Below, piece after piece: positions 17,322 through 24,586 of a DNA stretch of 64,000 bases. The notes beneath the pieces were generated by a model. The model was given only the letters and a program-made list of their open reading frames with translations. It made no database searches and was not told the DNA's origin. How positions within the stretch are numbered: position 1 is the first letter of the stretch; each line of letters starts with the position of its first letter. Source of the DNA: Microbacterium trichothecenolyticum (GTDB lineage: Bacteria > Actinomycetota > Actinomycetes > Actinomycetales > Microbacteriaceae); the NCBI RefSeq assembly GCF_000956465.1, contig NZ_JYJA01000041.1:186001-250000 (forward strand), in the 5' to 3' direction. Both the position numbers and the translations under genes were made by a program.

Positions 17322-17697
17322 GCGAATGGGCCGGCCTGTACGCCGGGTTCTGTCCGGGGGCGTGAGCCCCGTGGACGGTCATCTCTCTCGGCGACACGTT
17401 GCCGTGCCGCTCCAGCGGCCTACCCGGGGACTCGGCGGGCCGCGTCGTCATCCCCTGTCTGGCCTTGCTCCGGGCGAGGTTTACCGTGCGGGCCGTGTCA
17501 CCACGACCCCGGTGGTCTCTTGCACCACCCTTTCACCCTTACCCGGCCGAAGCCGGGCGGTCTGCTCTCTGTGGCACTGTCTCGCGGATCGCTCCGGGTG
17601 GGTGTTACCCACCGCCCTGCCCTGTGGAGCCCGGACGTTCCTCGGCGCGTGGCGGCGAACCGCCCGCGACGCGACCGTCCAGCCGACCCATTCGCTT
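17322..17697 (-). ncRNA. rnpB: RNase P RNA component, bacterial class A
   Basis: Read on the minus strand, the region shows the conserved GAGGAACGTCCGGGCTCCAC-like P4 5' segment, the GGTAACACCC region, GGGTGAAAGGGTGGTGCAAGAG, the ACAGAACCCGGCGTACAGGC P4 3' segment, and pairing of the 5' GAATGGG with the 3' CCCATTC ends. The length of about 375 nt agrees with class A RNAs. It is the catalytic RNA that matures tRNA 5' ends. A TAAGAT -10-like element at 17703-17708 places the RNA start near 17696. The exact ends are estimated. Confidence 0.95.
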
Positions 17698-17764
17698 GCC
17701 TGATCTTAGGCCAAGCCGAACAAACCCACACGCGGAGGTGCTGTCACGCGACCGCTCGATGGAG

Positions 17765-17770
17765 TAGAGT
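17765..17770 (+). promoter_or_regulatory. Probable promoter of the LPxTG/DUF4012 unit
   Basis: TAGAGT at 17765-17770 is preceded at 18 nt by CTGTCA (17741-17746), a fair -35 match. It would give a leader of about 50 nt. Confidence 0.45.
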
Positions 17771-17826
17771 CAGCTTCACGATCCTTCTGGGGAGTTGGGT
17801 CGATCATGCCTGCTGGGGAGGCAACT

Positions 17827-18468
17827 GTGAAGCGACCATTCTTTCTCGCGCTTGCTGTCGCGGCCGTCGTCGCACTCGGTGCGCCCGCGGCTGCCTACGC
17901 GGAGCCCGACGACTATACGCCGACCAATCCGGCGACACCCACTCTCGCGGGCTCGACTGCGGTCGGCATCTGCGAGAAGGACGCACCGTGGATCGCGTAC
18001 AACGTGACCCTGATCGATCCCGACGCCCAGGCGACGAGCAACGAAGCCAGGCTCGTCATCACCGACGGCACCAACACGTCGACCATCGTGCTCGGCACTC
18101 TCGTCAACGGGAGCCTGTCGGGTCGTGTCCTCTGGCCGGGCGCGTCGGTGAACGCGGCCGGCGAAGCCACAGGATGGCCTGGATGGGCGTTCGAGAACGG
18201 ACAGTGGGTCGAGGTGCCAGGGAACTTCCGCTGGACGCGCGGAGACATCACCGCCACCATCGAGGTCAACCCGTCGCTCGTGGTGCCGCTGTCGTATCCG
18301 CCGGCGACGCCGCAATGTTCGGCGAACCCCCACAATCCCTCGACCGCGTCGCTCCCGGCGACCGGCATGACGGCAGCCGTCGGTCCCATTGCGATCGCCG
18401 GCGGTGCGGCGCTCGCGGTCGGCCTCGGCTTCCTCCTGGTCGTTCGACGGCGCTCCGCGCGACGCTGA
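17827..18468 (+). CDS. Secreted LPxTG-anchored surface protein
   Basis: A 213-residue cell-wall protein. It has a signal peptide (KRPFFLALAVAAVVALG, cleavage probably after AAAYA), an acidic beta-rich ectodomain of about 140 residues with two cysteines, and a sorting signal. The sorting signal is LPATG at residues 176-180, a hydrophobic helix and a basic RRRSARR tail. This is the classic sortase substrate layout; no sortase is in the window. The ectodomain matches no family I recognise. The start is GTG at 17827, 5 nt after GGGGAGG. An upstream ATG at 17806 would add residues before the signal peptide and is rejected. The DUF4012 gene begins 7 nt after the stop. Confidence 0.85.
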   Translation: MKRPFFLALAVAAVVALGAPAAAYAEPDDYTPTNPATPTLAGSTAVGICEKDAPWIAYNVTLIDPDAQATSNEARLVITDGTNTSTIVLGTLVNGSLSGRVLWPGASVNAAGEATGWPGWAFENGQWVEVPGNFRWTRGDITATIEVNPSLVVPLSYPPATPQCSANPHNPSTASLPATGMTAAVGPIAIAGGAALAVGLGFLLVVRRRSARR

Positions 18469-18475
18469 GGTGACG

Positions 18476-20254
18476 ATGTCCACGGCGATGGGGGCGCCGC
18501 GGAAGACTCGCCGCTGGATCCTGATCGGTGTCGTATCGCTCGGGTTGCTGGTGCTCGTCTTCGCCGGCTGGGTCGGGTTCCGCATCTGGTCGGTCAAGGT
18601 CGAACTGGACGGTCTCATCCCGGTCGCCCAGCAGGCGCGAGAAGCGATCGAGAGCGGCGATCTGGGTCGTCTTGCCTCGGTGACGGATGATCTGTCGGCC
18701 GGAGCGGATCGCGCTGCCGGGGCGACGAGCGATCCGGCGTGGAGAGTGGCGGAGGCCATCCCCGGCATCGGGTCCAACCTCGTCGCGGTCAGGGTGGTGG
18801 CGGAGGAACTCGGCGACATCTCGGGCGCGGCCCCGGGTGTCCTCACGGCCGCCGAGACACTCGCGAGGCGGGCCCCGGGGACGCTCGTCGACACGGCCGC
18901 GCTGGCGGCAGGAGAAGCGCAGCTCGCCGAGTCGGCTCGGGCTCTCGCCTCCTCGGCGAAAGCACTCCACGCGCTGGACGTCGATTCGCTCGTCTCCCCG
19001 GTGGCCAAAGGCGTAACGCAGGTTCGAGACGCTGTCGATGCGCTCGCTCCGGTCGCCGAGACCGCTGCCGGGGCGGCGCGAGTCCTTCCCACGGCTCTCG
19101 GGGGTGACGGACCTCGCTCGATCCTCCTCCTTGTGCAGAACCCGGCCGAGTTGCGCACAGGCGGCGGCATCTCGGGCAGTTTCGTCGAGCTGCGGGCGGA
19201 GGACGGACGGCTGACGCTCGTCGACCAGGCGGACTCGTCCGAGTTCCCGCGAAGGGAGACGCCGATCGTCGCAGTTGCGCAGCCGACAACCGCTTTGTAC
19301 GGCGACGGCGTCGGCCGATACGTCCAGAACGCTTCGATGACGCCGGACTTCGCCGTCTCCGGCCAGTTGGCCTCGGCATGGTGGGCGAGTCTGACCGGGC
19401 ACACACCTGACATGGTCATCGCTGTGGACCCGTATGTCCTGCAGGCGCTGCTGTCGGTGACCGGGCCGGTCGCTCTGCCGTCCGGGCAGGTGCTCGACGC
19501 CGGCAACGTGCTCGATGCGCTCCTCGTGCAGCCCTACCTCTCGATGTCATCGGACGATCAGACAGAGCTCTTCTCGGCGGCCGTCGAAGCGGTCTTCGGA
19601 CGCATCTCGGACGGCACGCTGGACGCGCTGGCCCTCTTGAGCGCCGTCGAGGAGCCCGCCGCAGAAGGTCGGATCTCAGTGTGGAGCGCACATGCCGATG
19701 AGCAAGCGGTGTTCGCCGGCTCCCCCATCGGCGGAGCAACGGCCCGGCAGCACGCCGCTGGCGCGGGCGCCTTCGCCGTCTACTTCAACGACGCGACGGG
19801 CGGAAAGATGGCGAGCTACCTCGACGTCGCCATCGAGAGCAGCACCGTCGATTGTCGTTCGGACGATCTGGCTGAAGTGGCCGTGACGGTGACCATGGGC
19901 AGCCACGCGCCGGTCGACGTCGGGTCGCTCCCCGTGAGCGTCACGGGCGGCGGACTGTTCGGCGTCGGAGCCGGTGACATCGGCACGAACGTCACGGTCG
20001 TCGCGCCCGAGGGGTCGTTCGTCGGCGGGGTGGTCGTGAAGGATGAGCCCTACCCCGCTGCGACGGCGATCTCTGAGGGCCGCGCCGCGAGTACCGCCAG
20101 AGTCAATCTGTCGCCCGACGAAGTCAACGTGCTCGAGTTCCACTTTCTGATTCCTCGCGGCGACGCCGACGCGCAGGCGATCGTGCACACACCGCTGATG
20201 AACCCGCCGCAGGTCCGCGTCGGCGAAGGCTGCGGCGCGGGCGTCAGTCCTTGA
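18476..20254 (+). CDS. DUF4012 family membrane-anchored protein
   Basis: A 592-residue protein with an N-terminal anchor (WILIGVVSLGLLVLVFAGWVGF) and a large extracytoplasmic part. The first portion is Ala-rich and helical and probably coiled. The DUF4012 domain follows, with SILLLVQNPAELRTGGGISGSF, a stretch that is the hallmark of the family and loosely resembles LytR-CpsA-Psr proteins. DUF4012 genes commonly occur in surface-polysaccharide regions, but their activity is unproven. The ATG at 18476 has a GAGGTGA ribosome site. The last 11 nt overlap the 3' end of the convergent polymerase gene. Confidence 0.88.
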   Translation: MSTAMGAPRKTRRWILIGVVSLGLLVLVFAGWVGFRIWSVKVELDGLIPVAQQAREAIESGDLGRLASVTDDLSAGADRAAGATSDPAWRVAEAIPGIGSNLVAVRVVAEELGDISGAAPGVLTAAETLARRAPGTLVDTAALAAGEAQLAESARALASSAKALHALDVDSLVSPVAKGVTQVRDAVDALAPVAETAAGAARVLPTALGGDGPRSILLLVQNPAELRTGGGISGSFVELRAEDGRLTLVDQADSSEFPRRETPIVAVAQPTTALYGDGVGRYVQNASMTPDFAVSGQLASAWWASLTGHTPDMVIAVDPYVLQALLSVTGPVALPSGQVLDAGNVLDALLVQPYLSMSSDDQTELFSAAVEAVFGRISDGTLDALALLSAVEEPAAEGRISVWSAHADEQAVFAGSPIGGATARQHAAGAGAFAVYFNDATGGKMASYLDVAIESSTVDCRSDDLAEVAVTVTMGSHAPVDVGSLPVSVTGGGLFGVGAGDIGTNVTVVAPEGSFVGGVVVKDEPYPAATAISEGRAASTARVNLSPDEVNVLEFHFLIPRGDADAQAIVHTPLMNPPQVRVGEGCGAGVSP

Positions 20255-21974
20255 GCGCGGTCTCGGCGATGCGCACGTCCAGCCGGAAGTCGAGCGGGAA
20301 GCCACCGAAGAGCAGGTGCGCAGCCGTGGCCGCGGCATCCGTCACCGCCTGAGCGGCGGCATCCGCGTGCTCCTCGGGGGTGTGCACGATCACCTCGTCG
20401 TGGAGGAAGAAGGCGAGATGCGGCCGTCGCGCGAACGCAGGGCCTGAGCGCGGCGCGGCGCGCTCAGCAGGCACGGCCGGGAGGGCGGCCAGACGCCCGC
20501 GGAGGTCGGCGAGCCACGCGAGCGCCCACTCGGCGGCGGTACCCTGCACGACGAAGTTCCGGGTGAAGCGGCCCCGATCGCGGGCCCAGCGCCGGGCGCG
20601 GGTCTCGTCGGCTCCGGATGCCTCGGCCTCGGTCGCGCGCGACTGCGCGGCCGACCACTCCGGCGACGGGGCGGGCGACGTGCGGCCGAGCCACGTCGAG
20701 ACGATGCCGCCGTCCTCGCCGGTGCGCGCGGCATCGTCGACGAGCGCCATCGCCCGCGGGTACGCGCGACGCAGGCGCGGGACCAGCCTGCCGGACTCCC
20801 CCGTCGTGGCGCCGTACATCGCGCCGAGGATCGCGATCTTCGCCTCCTGCCGGGTCGCCACCGCGCCGCTGTCGACGATCCCGGCGTAGAGGTCCCGTCC
20901 GCGTGCGGCAGCCGCGAGCGCGGTGTCGCCCGACATCGCCGCGAGCACGCGCGGCTCGAGCTGCGCGACGTCGGCGACGACGAGCCGCCAGCCAGGGTCG
21001 GCGCGCACGGCCTCGCGCAGCTGGCGCGGCAGTTGCAGCGCTCCCCCGCCCGATGACGCCCAGCGCCCGGTGACGACGCCGCCCGGCACGAAGACGGGGC
21101 GGAACCGGCCGTCGGCGACCCACTCGGCCAGCCACGTCCATCCGTTCGCCGACAGCAGCCGCGACAGCTTCTTGTACTCGAGGAGAGGTTCGATGACGGG
21201 ATGCCGCTGCTCGGCGAGCTCCCATCGGCTCGTGGAATCGACGAGCACGCCGGCGCGGTGCAGCGACCGCAGCAGCTTCGGCTGCGAGTCGAGGCTCGCC
21301 GTGGGGTCGCCGAGTGCCGCGCGGACCCGCTCCGCCGAGGCGGCGAGCTTGGCGGGCTGCGCGCCGCCGGGGCGGCGCTCCCCCAGCGTCTCTACGAGGA
21401 TGCGGTCGTGCGCCTCAGCGTCCCACGGGAGTCCCGCGGCGCGCATCTCGGCGGCCACGAGCGCGCCCGCCGACTCGGCCGCCGTCAGCAGCCGCAGGCG
21501 GCCGGGCGCGGCGCAGTCGGCGATCGCGTCCCGCTGCCGCGCGAACTCGGCCAGCGCCGCGTCGGCGTCCGGGGGCGGACCGGAGGGGCGTCCGACAGCG
21601 TCCAGCTCGAAGAGGGTCGGCGCGGCCGCTTCGGCGTCGACGTGCGGGGCGGCATCCCATTCCCGCGACCGTCTCACCGCTGCCGTCTCGGAGACCAGTG
21701 CCGACTCGCGCAGGATCGCGTGGCACAGGCGGAGGTCATGGCACCGGGCCACGCGGACGCCGTCGGCGAGCAGCGCGGCATACCACTGCGGGGTGTCGTG
21801 CCAGACCCACCGGGGCGCCCAGCGGACCTCGGCATCCGAGATCCACGACGTCAGCGGGCCTCTTTCGACTTCGTCACGCCCGAACTCCTCGGCGTTCGCG
21901 TCGAGCAGGATGACGGCGGCACCGCGTCCGGTCCGCCCGAGGACGATCCAGCCCGGGGCCTCAGACACGCCCAC
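20244..21974 (-). CDS. PolA-type DNA polymerase with a degenerate exonuclease domain
   Basis: A 576-residue family A polymerase, commonly annotated in this group as bifunctional 3'-5' exonuclease/DNA polymerase. The C-terminal polymerase domain has motif A (VADVAQLEPRVLA), a motif B region (AKIAILGAMYGATTGESG) and motif C (HDEVIVHTPEE). The N-terminal third occupies the place of a proofreading domain, but I see no DxE or other DEDD acidic set, so exonuclease activity is doubtful. It is shorter than PolA and has no 5' nuclease domain, so it is an accessory polymerase of unknown duty. The start is GTG at 21974 or 21968; neither has a clear ribosome site. The zinc-ribbon gene ends 21 nt upstream. 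Confidence 0.88.
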   Translation of the reverse strand: MGVSEAPGWIVLGRTGRGAAVILLDANAEEFGRDEVERGPLTSWISDAEVRWAPRWVWHDTPQWYAALLADGVRVARCHDLRLCHAILRESALVSETAAVRRSREWDAAPHVDAEAAAPTLFELDAVGRPSGPPPDADAALAEFARQRDAIADCAAPGRLRLLTAAESAGALVAAEMRAAGLPWDAEAHDRILVETLGERRPGGAQPAKLAASAERVRAALGDPTASLDSQPKLLRSLHRAGVLVDSTSRWELAEQRHPVIEPLLEYKKLSRLLSANGWTWLAEWVADGRFRPVFVPGGVVTGRWASSGGGALQLPRQLREAVRADPGWRLVVADVAQLEPRVLAAMSGDTALAAAARGRDLYAGIVDSGAVATRQEAKIAILGAMYGATTGESGRLVPRLRRAYPRAMALVDDAARTGEDGGIVSTWLGRTSPAPSPEWSAAQSRATEAEASGADETRARRWARDRGRFTRNFVVQGTAAEWALAWLADLRGRLAALPAVPAERAAPRSGPAFARRPHLAFFLHDEVIVHTPEEHADAAAQAVTDAAATAAHLLFGGFPLDFRLDVRIAETALKD

Positions 21975-21995
21975 CGCAGAGAGTGCCTGCCGCCG

Positions 21996-22727
21996 TCACA
22001 GTCCGGATTCGTCGTCGCGCACGAGGATGCAGCCGCACTCGGGGCACATCACGACATCGTCCTCGCCCGCCTGGCGCAGCACGTGCAGGTCGGTGCCCGC
22101 GAGCACCATGTGGCATCCCTCGCACGTGCGACGGCGCAGGAACGCGGCACCGGCGCTGCGGACGGCGAGGCGGTCGTACAGGGCGAGCAGGTCGGCCGGG
22201 ACGCTGCCGGCGACGGCCGCGCGGTCACGCGTGGCGGCATCGAAGGCCGCGGTCGCCTCGGCGACAGCCCGCTTGCCCTCGGCGCTCAGCTCGGCGCCCT
22301 CGGCGTTGGTCGCCGCGATGAGGGCCTCCTGCTCGGCGACGGCGGCGTCGGCGATCTCGAGCCGCTCCATGACGGCGAGCTCCGCGTCTTCGAGGTCGCT
22401 CTTGCGCCGGGCGAGGGCGGTCAGTTCGCTCTCGAGCCCCTGGGCCTCCTTCGAGTTCGTCGAGGCGGCGAGACGGTCCGAGTCGCGGGCTGCGCGAGCG
22501 TCGACGACGGCGACGTCGGACTCGATGCGCGACAGCTCGGTGCGCAGATCGTCACGGGCGCCGAGGCGCGTGCCGAGCTCCTGCGAGAGCTCTTGACGAC
22601 GGCCCAGCAGCTCCTGAACGCGACCGGCCTGGGGCGGATTCTTGCGGGCGTTGTCGGCCTGGCGGATGCGGGCGTCGAGCTGGGCGACCTCGACGAGGCG
22701 GCGCTGGTCTGCGGGGCTGGCGTTCAC
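21996..22727 (-). CDS. Coiled-coil protein with C-terminal C4 zinc ribbon
   Basis: A 243-residue protein. Residues about 5-180 are a long heptad-rich alpha-helical hairpin (SELTALARRKSDLEDAELA and similar). A zinc ribbon with CEGCHMVL and CPECGCIL closes the chain. This is the widespread zf-RING_7/C4-type zinc ribbon family; its molecular role is not settled. The start is GTG at 22727, given by a TAGGTT -10 element 6 nt upstream. It lies 21 nt before the polymerase gene and is probably co-transcribed with it. Confidence 0.88.
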   Translation of the reverse strand: MNASPADQRRLVEVAQLDARIRQADNARKNPPQAGRVQELLGRRQELSQELGTRLGARDDLRTELSRIESDVAVVDARAARDSDRLAASTNSKEAQGLESELTALARRKSDLEDAELAVMERLEIADAAVAEQEALIAATNAEGAELSAEGKRAVAEATAAFDAATRDRAAVAGSVPADLLALYDRLAVRSAGAAFLRRRTCEGCHMVLAGTDLHVLRQAGEDDVVMCPECGCILVRDDESGL

Positions 22728-22733
22728 GTCACC

Positions 22734-22739
22734 AACCTA
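22734..22739 (-). promoter_or_regulatory. -10 element of the zinc-ribbon gene (leaderless start)
   Basis: TAGGTT on the minus strand is 6 nt from the GTG start at 22727. Confidence 0.6.
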
Positions 22740-22816
22740 CCGTCAGGCATCGACGGCGCGAGCGGTGGCGACTAGCATTCGACGACCGGCCCTTCCGAAG
22801 ACGAAAGGCGCGCACC

Positions 22817-24361
22817 ATGGGCGTTCTCCGCACAAAGTCCGTCGAGCAGTCGATCGCCGACACCGACGAACCGGAATTCCGACTGAAGAAGTCCCTGACG
22901 GCCCTCGACCTCACCGTCTTCGGCATCGGCGTCGTGATCGGCGCCGGCATCTTCACCCTCACCGGCCGTGCCGCGCACGAGGTCGCGGGCCCGGCGATAG
23001 TGATCAGCTTCGTGGTGGCCGCGATCGCCTGCACGCTCGCGGCGCTCTGCTACGCCGAGTTCGCGTCGACCGTGCCCGTGTCGGGCTCCGCCTACACGTT
23101 CTCCTACTCCTCCCTCGGCGAGCTGTTCGCCTGGATCATCGGGTGGGACCTCATCCTCGAGATGTTCCTGGGCGCGAGCGTTGTCGCGCAGGGATGGAGC
23201 GCGTATCTCGGCACGCTCTTCGAGCAGCTCGGGATGCCGATCCCGGCCGAGATCGGATACGGCGGCACCGTCGATCTGATGGCGATCCTGCTCGTCCTCG
23301 TGCTCGGCGGCCTGATGACGTTCGGCATCAAGGAATCGTTGCGCGTGAACATGGTGCTCGTCGCCGTGAAGCTCTTCATCGTGCTGTTCGTGATCGTCGC
23401 CGGCCTCCTGTTCGTGAACCCGGCGAACTGGTCGCCTTTCGTCCCGGCGCCCGCACCGAGGGACACCGCGACGGGATTGAGCCAGCCGCTGCTGCAGTTC
23501 TTCTCCGGCATCGAGCCGACGGCGTTCGGCGTCGGAGGTATCTTCGCCGGCGCCGCGCTCGTGTTCTTCGCCTACATCGGGTTCGACGTCGTCGCGACCA
23601 CGGCCGAGGAGACGCGGAACCCGCAGCGCGACCTGCCGATCGGCATCATCGCGTCGCTGGTGATCTGCACGCTGCTGTACTGCGCCGTCGCGCTCGTGGT
23701 GACGGGGATGGTGCCCTATCAGGACCTCGACCCGGCGGCCGCCCTCGCCAACGCGTTCGCATTCCACGGCGCGACCTGGATGGCGACGCTGATCTCGGCA
23801 GGAGCCGTGGCCGGTCTCACCACGGTCGTGCTCACGCTGCTGATCGGGGCGACGCGCATCATCTTCGCGATGTCGCGCGACGCGCTCCTGCCTGTTCGGC
23901 TCGCGAAGGTGCACCCGCGGTTCCGCACTCCGTGGGTCATCTCGATCCTCGTCACGATCATCGTCGCCGTCGTCGCAGGCTTCACCCCGATCGGGCTGCT
24001 CGAAGAGATGGTCAACATTGGCACACTCTCGGCGTTCGTGCTCGTGTCGATCGGCGTCATCGTGCTGCGGCGCAAGCGCCCGGACCTTCACCGCAGCTTC
24101 CGCGTGCCGCTGAACCCGTGGCTGCCGGGGCTGTCCGCCGCGATCTGCGTCTATCTGATGCTCAACCTCACCGTGGAGACGTGGCTGCGATTCCTGGTGT
24201 GGCTCGTCATCGGCTTCGTCATCTACTTCGCGTACTCCCACCGGCACTCCAGGATCGGCCAGCCCGGCTACGAGGAGTTCGCGCTGCCGCACGTCGTCTC
24301 GCACCATCACGACGACGGCGATCGGGGCGGAGACGCCGATCCGCGAGCGGATCGGCCCTGA
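22817..24361 (+). CDS. APC superfamily amino acid permease
   Basis: A 514-residue inner-membrane transporter with about 12 to 14 helices. The first helix carries GIGVVIGAGIFTLTG, the substrate/sodium-site consensus of APC permeases, and the sixth region has FFAYIGFDVVATTAEE, as in cationic amino acid transporters (CAT type). A conserved loop with FAMSRDALLP lies around residue 353. The C-terminus is His/Asp-rich and hydrophilic. GAAAGG lies 9 nt before the ATG. A TAGCAT element at 22773-22778 is a candidate -10. The substrate cannot be assigned; cationic amino acids are a reasonable guess. Confidence 0.88.
   Translation: MGVLRTKSVEQSIADTDEPEFRLKKSLTALDLTVFGIGVVIGAGIFTLTGRAAHEVAGPAIVISFVVAAIACTLAALCYAEFASTVPVSGSAYTFSYSSLGELFAWIIGWDLILEMFLGASVVAQGWSAYLGTLFEQLGMPIPAEIGYGGTVDLMAILLVLVLGGLMTFGIKESLRVNMVLVAVKLFIVLFVIVAGLLFVNPANWSPFVPAPAPRDTATGLSQPLLQFFSGIEPTAFGVGGIFAGAALVFFAYIGFDVVATTAEETRNPQRDLPIGIIASLVICTLLYCAVALVVTGMVPYQDLDPAAALANAFAFHGATWMATLISAGAVAGLTTVVLTLLIGATRIIFAMSRDALLPVRLAKVHPRFRTPWVISILVTIIVAVVAGFTPIGLLEEMVNIGTLSAFVLVSIGVIVLRRKRPDLHRSFRVPLNPWLPGLSAAICVYLMLNLTVETWLRFLVWLVIGFVIYFAYSHRHSRIGQPGYEEFALPHVVSHHHDDGDRGGDADPRADRP
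24335..24356. terminator. Hairpin at the 3' end of the permease gene
   Basis: GCCGATCCGC and its complement form a stem of 9 or more bp inside the last codons of the permease. It lies just before the 3' end of the convergent tRNA-Val. Confidence 0.55.
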
Positions 24362-24371
24362 AGAACTTCGG

Positions 24372-24444
24372 TGGGCCCTGCCGGGATCGAACCGACGACA
24401 TCCACGGTGTAAACGTGGCGCTCTACCAGCTGAGCTAAAGGCCC
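24372..24444 (-). tRNA. tRNA-Val (anticodon TAC)
   Basis: A 73-nt cloverleaf on the minus strand. The acceptor stem GGGCCUU/AGGGCCC contains one G-U pair. The D arm is standard, the anticodon loop is TTTACAC with anticodon TAC, the T loop is TTCGATC, and the discriminator is A. The CCA end is not encoded. Confidence 0.95.
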
Positions 24445-24488
24445 TCGCGGCCAGTCTACGAGGTGCGTCCGGACGGTCTCGAACTCGC

Positions 24489-24494
24489 TAGGCT
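24489..24494 (+). promoter_or_regulatory. Probable -10 element of aceE
   Basis: TAGGCT at 24489-24494 would give a leader of about 85 nt to aceE. CTGGCAG at 24493-24499 and CTGCCAG near 24564 can pair and close that leader. Confidence 0.45.
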
Positions 24495-24586
24495 GGCAGT
24501 TGGTGCGTTTGTGCAGGGCAGACAACGCCCGCGCCGCTCCGGTAGCGATTACCTGGCACGATCTGCCAGACGACGAAAGGTCTTCT

